A stretch of DNA of 40,022 nt from Oscillospiraceae bacterium. Its GTDB lineage: Bacteria > Bacillota_A > Clostridia > Oscillospirales > WRJC01. The DNA is taken from the NCBI GenBank assembly GCA_009782405.1, contig WRJC01000027.1, forward strand, positions 1 through 40,022, written 5' to 3'. Every line of letters starts with the position of its first letter. The first letter of the stretch is position 1. This document shows, piece by piece, positions 1 to 7,996 of this stretch. A program made the position numbers and the translations under genes. The notes under the pieces are model-generated. The model did no database searches. It was given only the letters and a program-made list of their open reading frames with translations, and was not told where the DNA came from.

Positions 1-54
1 CTCCAGCCCCGTGGTGCCTTCCCTGCCGTCCACAAATATTTTGAATTTCGCCAA
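1..54 (-). CDS. argC: N-acetyl-gamma-glutamyl-phosphate reductase, N-terminal 18 codons only
   Basis: The minus strand opens with a TTG start at 54 and runs off the left edge. The 18 visible residues read LAKFKIFVDGREGTTGLE, with the TTG translated as written. The segment DGREGTTGLE matches the nucleotide-binding start (DGxxGTTG) of the type-2 ArgC family. ArgC reduces N-acetyl-glutamyl-5-phosphate with NADPH in arginine biosynthesis, in the cytoplasm. A GGAGG site at 63-67, 8 nt upstream, supports the rare TTG start, and a matching promoter lies at 88-116. The rest of the gene is outside the window, so integrity cannot be judged. Confidence 0.8.
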   Translation of the reverse strand, partial: MAKFKIFVDGREGTTGLE

Positions 55-87
55 CTTGTCTACCTCCAAACATCGATTTGTTGCATT

Positions 88-116
88 ATTATACCATGTT
101 TTGAATAATAATGCAA
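88..116 (-). promoter_or_regulatory. Promoter for argC
   Basis: On the minus strand, TTGCAT (116-111) and TATAAT (93-88) are separated by 17 nt. The predicted start would give a leader of about 27 nt containing the GGAGG site before the TTG codon of argC. Confidence 0.6.
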
Positions 117-165
117 GATGTTTAGGTATAATTATTTTAAATATATGATATAAGAAATATTTATG

Positions 166-194
166 TTGCTTTTTTTTTCGGGGTGTGATATAAT
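166..194 (+). promoter_or_regulatory. Promoter for tRNA-Arg
   Basis: TTGCTT (166-171) and TATAAT (189-194) are 17 nt apart. The expected start falls at about 201, only a few bases before the mature tRNA 5' end at 206. Confidence 0.6.
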
Positions 195-205
195 ACTTAT
201 ATCAT

Positions 206-283
206 CCGTCCTTAGCTCAATTTGGATAGAGTATCAGATTCCGATTCTGGCGGTTGCAGGTTCGAGTCCTGTAGGGCGGGCCA
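206..283 (+). tRNA. tRNA-Arg, anticodon CCG
   Basis: A full cloverleaf can be folded by eye. The acceptor stem pairs CCGTCCT (206-212) with AGGGCGG (273-279), with one G:U. A D arm follows, then an anticodon stem TCAGA/TCTGG with loop TTCCGAT giving anticodon CCG, which reads the Arg codon CGG. The T arm is GCAGG-TTCGAGT-CCTGT. The discriminator is G280 and the 3' CCA is encoded (281-283). It has its own promoter upstream and a hairpin terminator right after, so it is a single-gene unit. Confidence 0.93.
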
Positions 284-286
284 AAA

Positions 287-331
287 AAGCCTCGTATCTT
301 CGGAAAATATCCCGGATGCGGGGCTTGTTTT
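287..331 (+). terminator. Rho-independent terminator of tRNA-Arg
   Basis: A 12-bp stem pairs 287-298 with 315-326, including a few G:U pairs, and is followed by GTTTT (327-331). It starts 3 nt after the encoded CCA of the tRNA. Confidence 0.8.
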
Positions 332-361
332 AAAAACAATCAAAACAAAAGGTATGAAATC

Positions 362-550
362 ATGAGATACAGAAATCGCAGAACCGGAAATATCAGGGGG
401 AGATCAAGCCACAGAAGAAGCGCGGGTTCGTTTGGAAGACCGCACAGGCACCATCATCGCCGGAGATACGGAAGGTTCCCGCTCGGTTGCCTGATTCCGG
501 TTTTGATTGCATTGGCAGCCATATTAACGATAATAATAATTGCGACGTGA
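362..550 (+). CDS. Small Arg/His-rich protein with C-terminal membrane segment
   Basis: I do not recognise a family. The 62-residue product has a strongly basic first 40 residues rich in Arg, with a His run (HRHHHRRR) near 28-36. A single hydrophobic helix follows at about 43-60 (LIPVLIALAAILTIIIIA) and ends the protein. This suggests a small tail-anchored or N-in membrane protein whose basic part could bind nucleic acid or phospholipid heads; that role is inference. AAAAGG at about 347-352 is a usable ribosome site 9 nt before ATG. It lies just downstream of the tRNA terminator, 73 nt before the next gene, and could share its transcript. The low-complexity composition leaves some doubt that it is translated. 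Confidence 0.5.
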   Translation: MRYRNRRTGNIRGRSSHRRSAGSFGRPHRHHHRRRYGRFPLGCLIPVLIALAAILTIIIIAT

Positions 551-623
551 ACAATAAATGCGATACTAACCGAAACCCGCGAGCGGTTGGCGCGATGAAA
601 TATAAAAATTAAAAGAGGCTGTT

Positions 624-1172
624 ATGGCAAAAGAGAAACTGATAACAAACGCACAATTGAAAAAGCGGCTCAACGATTTGGAACGGGACGAGTATATTTA
701 TCTTATAACCGAGATCGCACAGTCGTGTCCGCAGGCAAGAGAATATCTGACTGTGAAGTTCGCGGATAACGAAAACATAAATGAGATATTGGAAAAATAC
801 AAGGAAAAAGTCGAGCATGAATTTTTCCCGAAAAGAGGCTACGGCAGATTGAATTTGCGCGAAGCCAAGAAAGCCATTTCGGATTTCAAAAAGATATGCT
901 CGGATAAATCTATGGCAATCGACCTCATGCTGTTCTATGTGGAGAACTGCGTGAAATTTACCGACAGCTACGGCGACATCAACGAAAGTTTTTACAACAG
1001 CGCAATCAGCGTATACAGTCAGGTTATCAAAGAGATTAATTCTAACGACATAGAAATATATACTATATTCGCCGACCGTTTGAAGTCGGCGGCGGAAAAT
1101 GCCTGTCATGGCTGGGGATTTTATGACGACATGATTGCGTTATACTATGAGATAAGTTGGTTGGATGAATAA
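624..1172 (+). CDS. DUF6155-family protein
   Basis: The product is a 182-residue, mostly helical, charged protein with no signal peptide or membrane segment, so it should be cytoplasmic. It resembles the DUF6155 family of uncharacterised bacterial proteins: an N-terminal helix pair with LKKRLNDLERDE, a central segment KYKEKVEHEFFPKRGYGRL, and the helical tail that follows. No catalytic motif is visible and no function is known to me. The start is well placed, with AAGAGG (about 613-618) shortly before ATG 624. The next thing downstream is a broken DUF1016 gene, so the locus borders accessory DNA. The family name is from memory of the pattern and should be confirmed by a profile search. Confidence 0.75.
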   Translation: MAKEKLITNAQLKKRLNDLERDEYIYLITEIAQSCPQAREYLTVKFADNENINEILEKYKEKVEHEFFPKRGYGRLNLREAKKAISDFKKICSDKSMAIDLMLFYVENCVKFTDSYGDINESFYNSAISVYSQVIKEINSNDIEIYTIFADRLKSAAENACHGWGFYDDMIALYYEISWLDE

Positions 1173-1177
1173 AGGCG

Positions 1178-1318
1178 GGAGGACAAAAATTCATTGATAA
1201 TTTGGCGAGAGATATTAAATTGGATTTTCCGAACTCCACAGGATATTCAACCCGCAATTTAAAATGTATGCGTAGGTTCGCTGAAATTTTCAATGATTAT
1301 GATATGCTTCGAATTGAC
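1178..1318 (+). pseudogene. Relic of a DUF1016 (YhcG-type) nuclease N-terminal domain
   Basis: One frame between about 1178 and 1318 reads through FIDNLARDIKLDFP and TGYSTRNLKCMRRFAE. This is the typical signature (LxxDLxxxFPxxxGFSxRNLxxMRxFA) of the DUF1016 N-terminal domain found in YhcG-like PDDEXK nucleases of restriction and defence loci. Nothing upstream supplies the family's normal start. After about residue 45 the frame runs into an unrelated low-complexity translation. Only about 45 of the usual 300 or more residues remain, so this is a fragment. Its end overlaps the start of the following reading frame (1293-1622), which may mark the recombination joint. Confidence 0.6.
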
Positions 1319-1622
1319 CGGCGAATCCGACCCGCATGGCCATTGGTCGGGGGAACGCGGGTGGACTCCCGGGTGGCAGGACGGGTGGCCGGGGGAAAAC
1401 AGGGCGGCGCTGCTAGTTTGCGGCAAATGCTTCCACGAAAGGGACAACCCGCTGGTGTTCGAATTCGAGGAAACCGACACGGCTATTGTGTGGAGGGATT
1501 TCCGCAATCCCCAAACAAAGCGGGATTATGCCGAGATACCCGCGTTCCGTTTTGAGAAGGGGCAGTATGGAGCGGCGATGGCGGAACTCAAAAAAATCGC
1601 GTCGGCGAGAGCGGATTTGTGA
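1293..1622 (+). CDS. Hypothetical 109-residue protein
   Basis: I do not recognise this protein. It reads as real coding sequence: it is acidic and aromatic, with a Trp/Gly-rich N-terminal half (GHWSGERGWTPGWQDGW), a CGKC pair near residue 44, a segment EFEETDTAIVWRDFRNP, and an amphipathic C-terminal helix rich in Ala and Lys. A stop codon at 1260 bounds the frame upstream, and the ATG at 1293 or 1299 has no clear ribosome site. The start may therefore have been lost when the neighbouring DUF1016 fragment was joined to it. It ends 30 nt before the convergent beta-helix gene. It could be an intact small gene or the 3' part of a larger broken one. Confidence 0.45.
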   Translation: MIMICFELTGESDPHGHWSGERGWTPGWQDGWPGENRAALLVCGKCFHERDNPLVFEFEETDTAIVWRDFRNPQTKRDYAEIPAFRFEKGQYGAAMAELKKIASARADL

Positions 1623-1652
1623 AAATGTATAATGAAAGGATTCATGATTTTC

Positions 1653-3503
1653 TTATGCCTTCGCTACGAACTCGAAAACATCGTCGAGGCAAAATAGCTG
1701 ACCTATGGCGATTTGTTTCATCATCGCGCTGCCGTTATATTTGACGTCAAACTTTACGGTCATTGCCTCAATATCATAATCGTAATCTATTGAAACAGAA
1801 CGACCGTTTTCTTCCCAACCGAGATATTTCTTTGCGGCGTTCAGGCTGAAAAGCTGGGAAACGGTTCCGGGGGGCTCAATGGCGATTGAATGATTTTTGC
1901 TGAGGGAACGCTCGTCCACTATGTTGCCATCGGTGAAGTGTTGCGGATTAGATAACAAAACCGCCCTGCTGCATTTCGCAATGATATTTTTAATAACCCT
2001 GTGCCGGATACCAAGCGCGCCGTGTCCGTTGATTATACGGTCAGGACTGCCAATTCTCATATCGTGGGCTTCACCCTCGACATCAAAAATAATATTTTCA
2101 TCCGACCAGATTTCACTGCTGTCCAATGTAACGATGCCATGTCCGCCATCCCAAAATTCCGCCGGATTCTTTTTGAACCGGTATGTTTTGCATCCGATGA
2201 TTACATTGTGATCGACACGGTTCGGTATATCCGACGCTTCGACAAATATTGCTCCGTGACATGCTCTCCGGGTATTGAATATAAAGTTATGACACACGCG
2301 CTCGTTGGCGTTGTCCCAGTCAGTCCAGATACCGTCGCCGTACATGGTGTCTATTATAGTGTTGAGCCTGATAAGCCCGTTCTTCACCCCATGGACTTTT
2401 ATCGCCGCCGATTCCCAGTTGAACTGCAAATCGTGCCAACAATTATTGACAAGTATATTGTTTTCAATCAATATGCCCTCGTTGCCGCCCAGACCGGTTA
2501 TGCCGCATATGCCGCAGTAACTGACATGATTGCCGCGGACTATTGTCCCCCCGAAAATCATGCCGCGTCCGTCGCGTATTGTGCTTTCCCTGCCTATATC
2601 TATCCCGATACTGTTCGCCCATCGCAGTTTATTGTTCTCGATAATCCAATGATTTCCCATATGCGAGGAAACCATGCCCTTTTGAGTGCCGGGGACTCCA
2701 TTTCCTGTAAATTCAAATTCAATTCCCGAAACCCTTACATAAGCAGTCCCCTCTGCCTTTGGCGCAAAGAGTTGTTCGCGGCAAGTGTAAGTAATCACAT
2801 GATTCGCCGGATTGGAGCTGTCTTTTAAGTGCAATAAAAATTTGAAGCCCGAATCCTCTACCCAATATGATCCCGGCAATTCCGCGAGACCGCGCGGGGA
2901 ATTAACCTGAACCAACGGATCTCCGTCGCAAAATAAAAGCCCGCGGCGTTGGAACAGGGGCATCCAGTCCATTGATTTCGGCGCCCATGATATGTAAAAA
3001 TCTTCTACCCACGGGTGGCTTGGGTGGTTTATCATCGAAAAGGGATTGACTCTTTCAAAGTCTCCGTGCTCGAAATTGCCTTCATACACAGGCCTATCCG
3101 TTACGTTTTTATAGTTTCCGATTGCCCAGTTTTGGGGCTTTGTCCAGCCGCTTTTGTATTCTTTAGCTCCCGTGATAACGACGCGTTCGCCCGGCGCGGC
3201 TTCATAACTTATCATTTTGGCGGCGTTTTCCCCGCCGCGGGCAGGCTGTACGAATTCATCGTATACCCCCCCGCCAATTACAACCCGCTCGCCCGGCATG
3301 AGTATCTGCGCCGCGTGATTTATGGTAGCGAAAGGCTCTTCTGACGTACCCGGATTTGAATCGCAGGCGTTGGGGTTTTTAGAGACATAATATGTTTTGG
3401 CAAAAACTGTTTCGCAATCCCAGAAAGCAAATTGTTTCCCGTTGGGAAGAACCGAATATTTTTCGTCGGTGATATTGATTTGCTGTATATTGATATTTTT
3501 CAT
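1653..3503 (-). CDS. GH120-like right-handed beta-helix glycoside hydrolase
   Basis: The 616-residue protein has no signal peptide and is predicted cytoplasmic. The N-terminal part (38-115; YYVSKNPNACDSNPGTSEEP, then ATINHAAQ and GGGVYDEFVQP) and the repeated NNxIxxN-type rungs (about 285-440) match the right-handed beta-helix fold of GH120 beta-xylosidases such as XylC. In XylC a nucleophile Asp sits in WLDW and an acid/base Glu in VFVEVS. Here Asp395 lies in IWTDWD and Glu422 in IFVEAS, so both appear kept. The likely role is to trim xylo-oligosaccharides or related glycosides; the substrate is inference. Its ATG overlaps the stop of the upstream FAD oxidoreductase as ATGA, so the two are translationally coupled. 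GH141 or another beta-helix family is the alternative. Confidence 0.78.
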   Translation of the reverse strand: MKNINIQQINITDEKYSVLPNGKQFAFWDCETVFAKTYYVSKNPNACDSNPGTSEEPFATINHAAQILMPGERVVIGGGVYDEFVQPARGGENAAKMISYEAAPGERVVITGAKEYKSGWTKPQNWAIGNYKNVTDRPVYEGNFEHGDFERVNPFSMINHPSHPWVEDFYISWAPKSMDWMPLFQRRGLLFCDGDPLVQVNSPRGLAELPGSYWVEDSGFKFLLHLKDSSNPANHVITYTCREQLFAPKAEGTAYVRVSGIEFEFTGNGVPGTQKGMVSSHMGNHWIIENNKLRWANSIGIDIGRESTIRDGRGMIFGGTIVRGNHVSYCGICGITGLGGNEGILIENNILVNNCWHDLQFNWESAAIKVHGVKNGLIRLNTIIDTMYGDGIWTDWDNANERVCHNFIFNTRRACHGAIFVEASDIPNRVDHNVIIGCKTYRFKKNPAEFWDGGHGIVTLDSSEIWSDENIIFDVEGEAHDMRIGSPDRIINGHGALGIRHRVIKNIIAKCSRAVLLSNPQHFTDGNIVDERSLSKNHSIAIEPPGTVSQLFSLNAAKKYLGWEENGRSVSIDYDYDIEAMTVKFDVKYNGSAMMKQIAIGQLFCLDDVFEFVAKA

Positions 3504-4765
3504 ATAATCGCCCCTTTAGTACGCAATATGTTCTGTATTCCGGTTACATCAGCTTCTTTGACTGACGCGCCGCCCTTGTGCGCGACAGCCGCAGCCGTTC
3601 CCGCCGCCTCGCCCAGACAGCATACGATAGGCATAATACGGATTGACGCCTGAGCCTCGTGCGTCGCCGAAACGCATCTTCCTGCGACAAGCAGGTTTTT
3701 GCTGTCTTTTGGGATAAGACACCTGTACGGAATCGTGTAATATTCGCCGTCTTTGAAATAATAATGGCTGGTTCCGCTGCCCTCGGGATTATGTATATCG
3801 ATATCATAATTTCCCGCAGCGATAGAATCGTCAAATTTCGTGCATGCTATCAAATCTTTTCCTGTCAGTACATATTCCCCGTCTATTTTGCGGCTCTCGC
3901 GAACGCCGATTTGCGGCGCGGTCATAATTAAACGGCTGTTCCGGAAACCGTCTATGCGTTCCCTGAGAAAATTATGCAGTTCAAACACCTGCTCGCGCGC
4001 TTCTATTTCGGCATCAGTGAGGTCAAAAGCGTCTACGGGGTTTTTCTTTATTATACGGGTTGAGTTAAAATGCACCATTCCGTCTGTAAGCGTATAAAAA
4101 TGCAGTACGTCTTCACGGATATTTTTGATTTTCCCCTGTTCTCTTAATTCTTTATACAAAGGATTGATTGACTGCCGCGACCGCTCGAAGACTTCCATAT
4201 CGACGTTAGCCAACCTGAAACATAAAGTCATAGGCTGGCACAGCCCGTCTTTTTCCCTTCCCATACGGAAAGGAAAACCGCATATAGCCGCAATGTCGCC
4301 GTCGCCGGTCGCGTCGATAAAATAATCTGCGGCAAATTGCGTATTCCCTGATTTATTGGCGACGGTAATACTGTTTACAGTTCCGCCGGATATATCCGCG
4401 CCTGTTGCATACGAGTGAAAGAGCGGCGTAATCCCCGCGTCCTTAATCATTCTGTTCAACAGGAGTTTCAAATATTCTTCGTCAAACGTCATTTCGTTCG
4501 TCCCTAACGCGCCGGCTTCGGACAAAGCGTTCAGAATCTCCCTGAAAATCCCGCCGCTGAGATATTTGCGTTTCCGTTCGCCGCCAGATGTATCGTGAGT
4601 CCAAAAAGGCATGAAAGGATTGACCAAGCCGGTCACGGCGGCTCCGCCGAAACAGTTGCCTCTTTCTATAAGCAAGACGCTCAACCCTTCGCGCGCCGCC
4701 GCGAGAGCCGCCGCAACTCCCGTCAATCCTCCTCCCGTTACTATTAAATTATATTTTTCCATCAT
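3500..4765 (-). CDS. FAD-dependent oxidoreductase (FAD_oxidored family)
   Basis: The 421-residue protein has an N-terminal Rossmann FAD site: VTGGGLTGVAAALAAAREG at about 9-27, followed by LLIERG with the acidic residue that binds the ribose. ADYFIDATGDGDIA near 147-160 and the C-terminal LLVAGRCVSATHEAQASIRI with CLGEAAGTAAA are the second FAD contact motifs of this family (PF12831-like). These enzymes often sit in carbohydrate-use clusters of anaerobes; the substrate is unknown, and a polyol or sugar derivative is inference. A GAGGGG site precedes ATG 4765. The stop overlaps the start of the GH120-like gene (ATGA), so the two make one operon read away from the creatininase gene. Confidence 0.85.
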   Translation of the reverse strand: MMEKYNLIVTGGGLTGVAAALAAAREGLSVLLIERGNCFGGAAVTGLVNPFMPFWTHDTSGGERKRKYLSGGIFREILNALSEAGALGTNEMTFDEEYLKLLLNRMIKDAGITPLFHSYATGADISGGTVNSITVANKSGNTQFAADYFIDATGDGDIAAICGFPFRMGREKDGLCQPMTLCFRLANVDMEVFERSRQSINPLYKELREQGKIKNIREDVLHFYTLTDGMVHFNSTRIIKKNPVDAFDLTDAEIEAREQVFELHNFLRERIDGFRNSRLIMTAPQIGVRESRKIDGEYVLTGKDLIACTKFDDSIAAGNYDIDIHNPEGSGTSHYYFKDGEYYTIPYRCLIPKDSKNLLVAGRCVSATHEAQASIRIMPIVCCLGEAAGTAAAVAHKGGASVKEADVTGIQNILRTKGAII

Positions 4766-4782
4766 TCTTTCCCCTCAAATTA

Positions 4783-4811
4783 TTGATTATGTTATTTATA
4801 TATGTTATAAT
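4783..4811 (+). promoter_or_regulatory. Promoter for the creatininase-family gene
   Basis: TTGATT (4783-4788) and TATAAT (4806-4811) are separated by 17 nt. The leader to ATG 4953 would be about 135 nt, long enough for regulation. I see no strong hairpin in it. Confidence 0.55.
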
Positions 4812-4952
4812 AATACAGATATGTGGCGTGCTGCCGCTTGCCGCCAAACGGTGGTTGAAGCGGGGGATTCTTGGCTCAAGAACTGTCAGGTTATTTTTGG
4901 CATAAACGCAAAAAACGGTACGATATAAAAATATACGGAGGTAATATAGAAT

Positions 4953-5705
4953 ATGAAAGAATGTCGCTATGAATATATGTTCCCAAATGATTTTATCGAG
5001 GCGGTACGCGAAATGCCGGTGTTTATTTTCCCGACGGGGCTTTTGGAATGGCACGCGAACCATCTGCCGCTCGGTCAGGATACGCTGAAATCATATGGTA
5101 TCTGCCTTGAAGTGGCGCACAAACTTGACGGCGGAATCGTGATGCCGCCGCATTACTATGGCGCACCCGGTTTTTCCACTTATGCGGGCACATTGACTTA
5201 TTCGGAAGAAACGCTGTATCCGCTGTTCTACGATATGATGGGGCAGCTTAAAAAGGCGGGTGCAAAGGTTATCGCAGTCATCACCGGTCACTACGGGCAT
5301 ACACAGGTCGATTTTGTAAAGAATGTATCAAATGATTTTGCGGCGGCGAATCCCGACGTGAAAGTGATTGCAAGACCGGAGTATGAAGGGGTCGAGGTAA
5401 ACGGGCAGGTTCCTGCGGACCACGCCGGCAAATGGGAGACATCAATGTTCTGGGCGATGTATCCCGACAAAATCCGGTGGGAGACTTACGACACAAAGAT
5501 AAACGACATGAAAATATATAAAAACGCGCCGCTTGATTATTTTCAGGAAAGTGCGGAGTGGGATTTCGGAGAGGATTTGCGCGAAACGTCGTCTGTAGAT
5601 TTAGGTAAGCAGGCAATCAATATCATCACTGATAATATTGTCGCCGACATCAGAAAAGCTTTGGACGAAATCACAAAAAATAATTTCCATAGGCCATCTC
5701 CCTAA
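4953..5705 (+). CDS. Creatininase-family metal-dependent amidohydrolase
   Basis: The 250-residue cytoplasmic protein fits PF02633. The metal site shows as E32-x-H34 and D43 within LLEWHANHLPLGQD, then TGHYGHTQ (H113/H116) and KWETSMFW near 160 with the distal Glu. Family members hydrolyse creatinine, related cyclic amides or formamide pyrimidine intermediates using two metal ions. The exact substrate cannot be told here. GGAGGTAA at about 4938-4945 precedes ATG 4953. It is divergent from the FAD oxidoreductase/GH120-like pair across 187 bp. In this setting it may act on a sugar lactone or amide; that is a guess from position. Confidence 0.85.
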   Translation: MKECRYEYMFPNDFIEAVREMPVFIFPTGLLEWHANHLPLGQDTLKSYGICLEVAHKLDGGIVMPPHYYGAPGFSTYAGTLTYSEETLYPLFYDMMGQLKKAGAKVIAVITGHYGHTQVDFVKNVSNDFAAANPDVKVIARPEYEGVEVNGQVPADHAGKWETSMFWAMYPDKIRWETYDTKINDMKIYKNAPLDYFQESAEWDFGEDLRETSSVDLGKQAINIITDNIVADIRKALDEITKNNFHRPSP

Positions 5706-5732
5706 ATCCGGGCAGAAAATCGATTTCCATAT

Positions 5733-6941
5733 CTAAGGCTCAGATGTCCCGCCGAGTTCATTCAAAAAAGCCAATGCTTCCGAAGGTTTGCCTTCGATCA
5801 GATTCGGGACGACTGATCGCGTCGCTTCTTTCATGTTTTTTAGCAAATGATAGTGAAAAGAATTTATCAAGCGGTCGATGAGCAGCATCTTTTTGCCCAT
5901 GTCTTTTTCGATGGGGTAATATTTTGCGAAATGCTCGAACGCGGGGACGGCCCCGCCGGAATTGAGCTGCTTGTCCTTGACGCTTTTGTAAAACTCCGTG
6001 TTTGTGAACGAAAACCCGCACGTTGGGCATGTTATCGTCACCTCTTCTGCGCCTTTGTGAAAATTCCCGATGTATGGGATATATGTTTCGGTTCCGTCTT
6101 TCAAATAACACGACTGGCATCTGATTCCGCCTTTTTCTCTGGCCCTTTTCACGCATAGTATGTCAACGCACCGCAGATATAGCGCTATTCCGAGGTTGTC
6201 GATTTGTGTTTCGTCGTCAAGCCCCCGGGCGTTCAGTTTATACACTTTCAAAATATCCGCTTTTTTCACCCTCGGAGCCCACTTTATTGCAGCCGCGCCG
6301 TTCTTGTTTCGGGGCATATCATTTATCGATTCTTTGCTTTTCAATGTTTCGCCGCCGTTGGCTCTCGGCGCGATTTTTTGCCAACGCTCTTTTTCTTTCG
6401 AATCCGGCAGGGCGGATAATTTGTCGAGGAACAATATGACCTCCGAGAGCGACCCTTCGATCAGGTTCGCTCCGACAGGGCGGTTCAGCGCGACGCTTTC
6501 GTCTTCTATATCATAACTGTCCAATTCCCTGTAGTATGACATTCTGATGTGGAAAGAGTGTATAAGGACATCAATGCAAACCAGTTTTTCGCCGTAGGTC
6601 TTTGCCCTTGGAAAATCCCTTTGGTAAGCGGTAAAAATAGGCATGGCGTTTGCGGCGTGAAGCTGCTTGCCCGTATATGACTTTTTAAATTCGTCCCATG
6701 TGGCAAAAAATCCGCACGGGCAGCTGAAAATATTTTCCGACAGAGGCACTTCCGCCCCGCAGTCAAGGCATATGAGGCGCTTTTGCTCAAATCCGTTCGT
6801 GGCCGAAATGATGCTTTCGCAGCGCGCATACAGCGCCCAGCCTACTTCATCTGCAAGCTCTTCGTCGCAAATTCCGGACGTGCTTTGGTTATAGAGGCGG
6901 GAGATTAATTCTTGCGGAACTTTTTTGCACCATTTTATCAT
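5733..6941 (-). CDS. Tandem-duplicated zinc-ribbon protein of unknown function
   Basis: The 402-residue protein is an internal duplication. Each half (about 17-180 and 230-400) has the same order: a DEExxDExGxALYxRC helix, a first CxxC pair (CLDC; CQSC), a second pair (CPC; CPTC), a YxxxKxKQL segment, a helix ending in FPRAKTYGEKL or YPIEKDMGKKM, a [LI]CIDxLIHSFH-type motif, and a closing NLIEGxxSExxxFL. The single-copy form resembles a zinc-ribbon family I recall from other Gram-positive genomes, without known function. The first half's second pair is CPCG, so its fourth ligand is uncertain. The gene follows nadE by 19 nt on the same strand with its own GGAGAGG site, so they are probably co-transcribed. 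Confidence 0.7.
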   Translation of the reverse strand: MIKWCKKVPQELISRLYNQSTSGICDEELADEVGWALYARCESIISATNGFEQKRLICLDCGAEVPLSENIFSCPCGFFATWDEFKKSYTGKQLHAANAMPIFTAYQRDFPRAKTYGEKLVCIDVLIHSFHIRMSYYRELDSYDIEDESVALNRPVGANLIEGSLSEVILFLDKLSALPDSKEKERWQKIAPRANGGETLKSKESINDMPRNKNGAAAIKWAPRVKKADILKVYKLNARGLDDETQIDNLGIALYLRCVDILCVKRAREKGGIRCQSCYLKDGTETYIPYIGNFHKGAEEVTITCPTCGFSFTNTEFYKSVKDKQLNSGGAVPAFEHFAKYYPIEKDMGKKMLLIDRLINSFHYHLLKNMKEATRSVVPNLIEGKPSEALAFLNELGGTSEP

Positions 6942-6960
6942 AAAATATACCTCTCCATGA

Positions 6961-7695
6961 TCATTTAATCCGAAACGTCGGCATTGGAACCACTTTGTGA
7001 AGGTTCATTTTGTGGAGGCTGTCGATTTTTTCTTTTGTTTTTTCGTCCTCGCAAATGCCCTCGCGGATATATCGGTCCAAAAGATCGTAGCCAAAACCCA
7101 AATTTTCTTCGTCCGTCTTGCCGCACAAACCGTCGATCGGCGTTTTTTCGATAAATTTATCCGCCAACCCAAGCGCCCGTCCGACAGATTTCACTTCTTT
7201 GACCGTCAAATTCGAAAGAGGGCTGAAGTCGCCGGCCGAATCGCCGAATTTCGTGGCATAGCCGACCCAGTCCTCGCTTAGATTGCTGGTGTTGGCGACC
7301 CTGCCGCCCACAATGCCGGAAACGGCGTACAATGCCGCCATGCGGATCCGCGCGGGGGTATTGAACGTGGCGACGTTGTTCGGTTCCAAACCGGCCTCCA
7401 TGATTGCCCCATACAGCGACAGCACCGCTTCTTTTATGTTTATTTCGATGCGCGAAATGCCAAGCGCATCGCATAGATCGCGCGATACATCGATGTCTTG
7501 CTGATTTCCCTGCGGCAAGAGCACGCCCAAAACGCGGTTTTTGCCCAGCGCCTCGACGCACAGCGCGGCGACGATGGAGCTGTCCTTTCCGCCGCTTATC
7601 CCGATGACCGCTTTTGTTTCGGGCGAGGCGCTTTCGCGGAAATAATTTGAAATCCAATCCACTATCTGCTTTTTTGCGTTTATCGCGTCAAACAT
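6961..7695 (-). CDS. nadE: NH3-dependent NAD+ synthetase
   Basis: The 244-residue enzyme converts deamido-NAD (NaAD) and ammonia to NAD+ using ATP. The PP-loop motif SGGKDSS is at 34-40. Other marks are GVLLPQGNQQD, ARIRMAALYA, NTSNLSEDWVGYATKFGDSAGDFSPLSNLTK-like segments, and KTPIDGLCGKTDEENLG near 196-212. There is no glutaminase domain, so it relies on free ammonia. The ATG at 7695 is chosen over an upstream extension because GGGAGG lies at 7702-7707; this gives the usual length of about 245 residues. It heads a likely two-gene unit with the zinc-ribbon protein. A nicotinamidase-like gene 2 kb away supports local NAD salvage. Confidence 0.93.
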   Translation of the reverse strand: MFDAINAKKQIVDWISNYFRESASPETKAVIGISGGKDSSIVAALCVEALGKNRVLGVLLPQGNQQDIDVSRDLCDALGISRIEINIKEAVLSLYGAIMEAGLEPNNVATFNTPARIRMAALYAVSGIVGGRVANTSNLSEDWVGYATKFGDSAGDFSPLSNLTVKEVKSVGRALGLADKFIEKTPIDGLCGKTDEENLGFGYDLLDRYIREGICEDEKTKEKIDSLHKMNLHKVVPMPTFRIK

Positions 7696-7860
7696 AAAAA
7701 AACCTCCCTTGAAATTCAAGATTATATAATCAATATACCGCAAAAATGTGAACTGACTGTTACCAATCCCGCCGGTCAATTTATTCGCCGGCAAAAAATA
7801 TAGTTCGTATTTTTGGATTTTTTCGCATATGGGGGACTTTAATTATTTCGCAAAAACATA

Positions 7861-7889
7861 TTTACATGCTTTGCGAATTGTGCTATAAT
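7861..7889 (+). promoter_or_regulatory. Promoter for the TPR-repeat protein
   Basis: TTTACA (7861-7866) and TATAAT (7884-7889) are 17 nt apart, about 100 nt upstream of ATG 7997. The 7795-7996 spacer holds no gene. Confidence 0.55.
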
Positions 7890-7996
7890 CTAAAGTGAAC
7901 GAAAATAATTTCGATAATGTGCATTTTGCCCGTTTGTTTCGCTCCATATATATGCTAAAATGGAAACATGATTTCAGAACTTGAAAGGGAGATCAG

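Noticed and set aside
2001..2828. Plus-strand open frame opposite the beta-helix gene
   Set aside because: The opposite strand matches a known fold with catalytic residues; this frame has no recognisable product.
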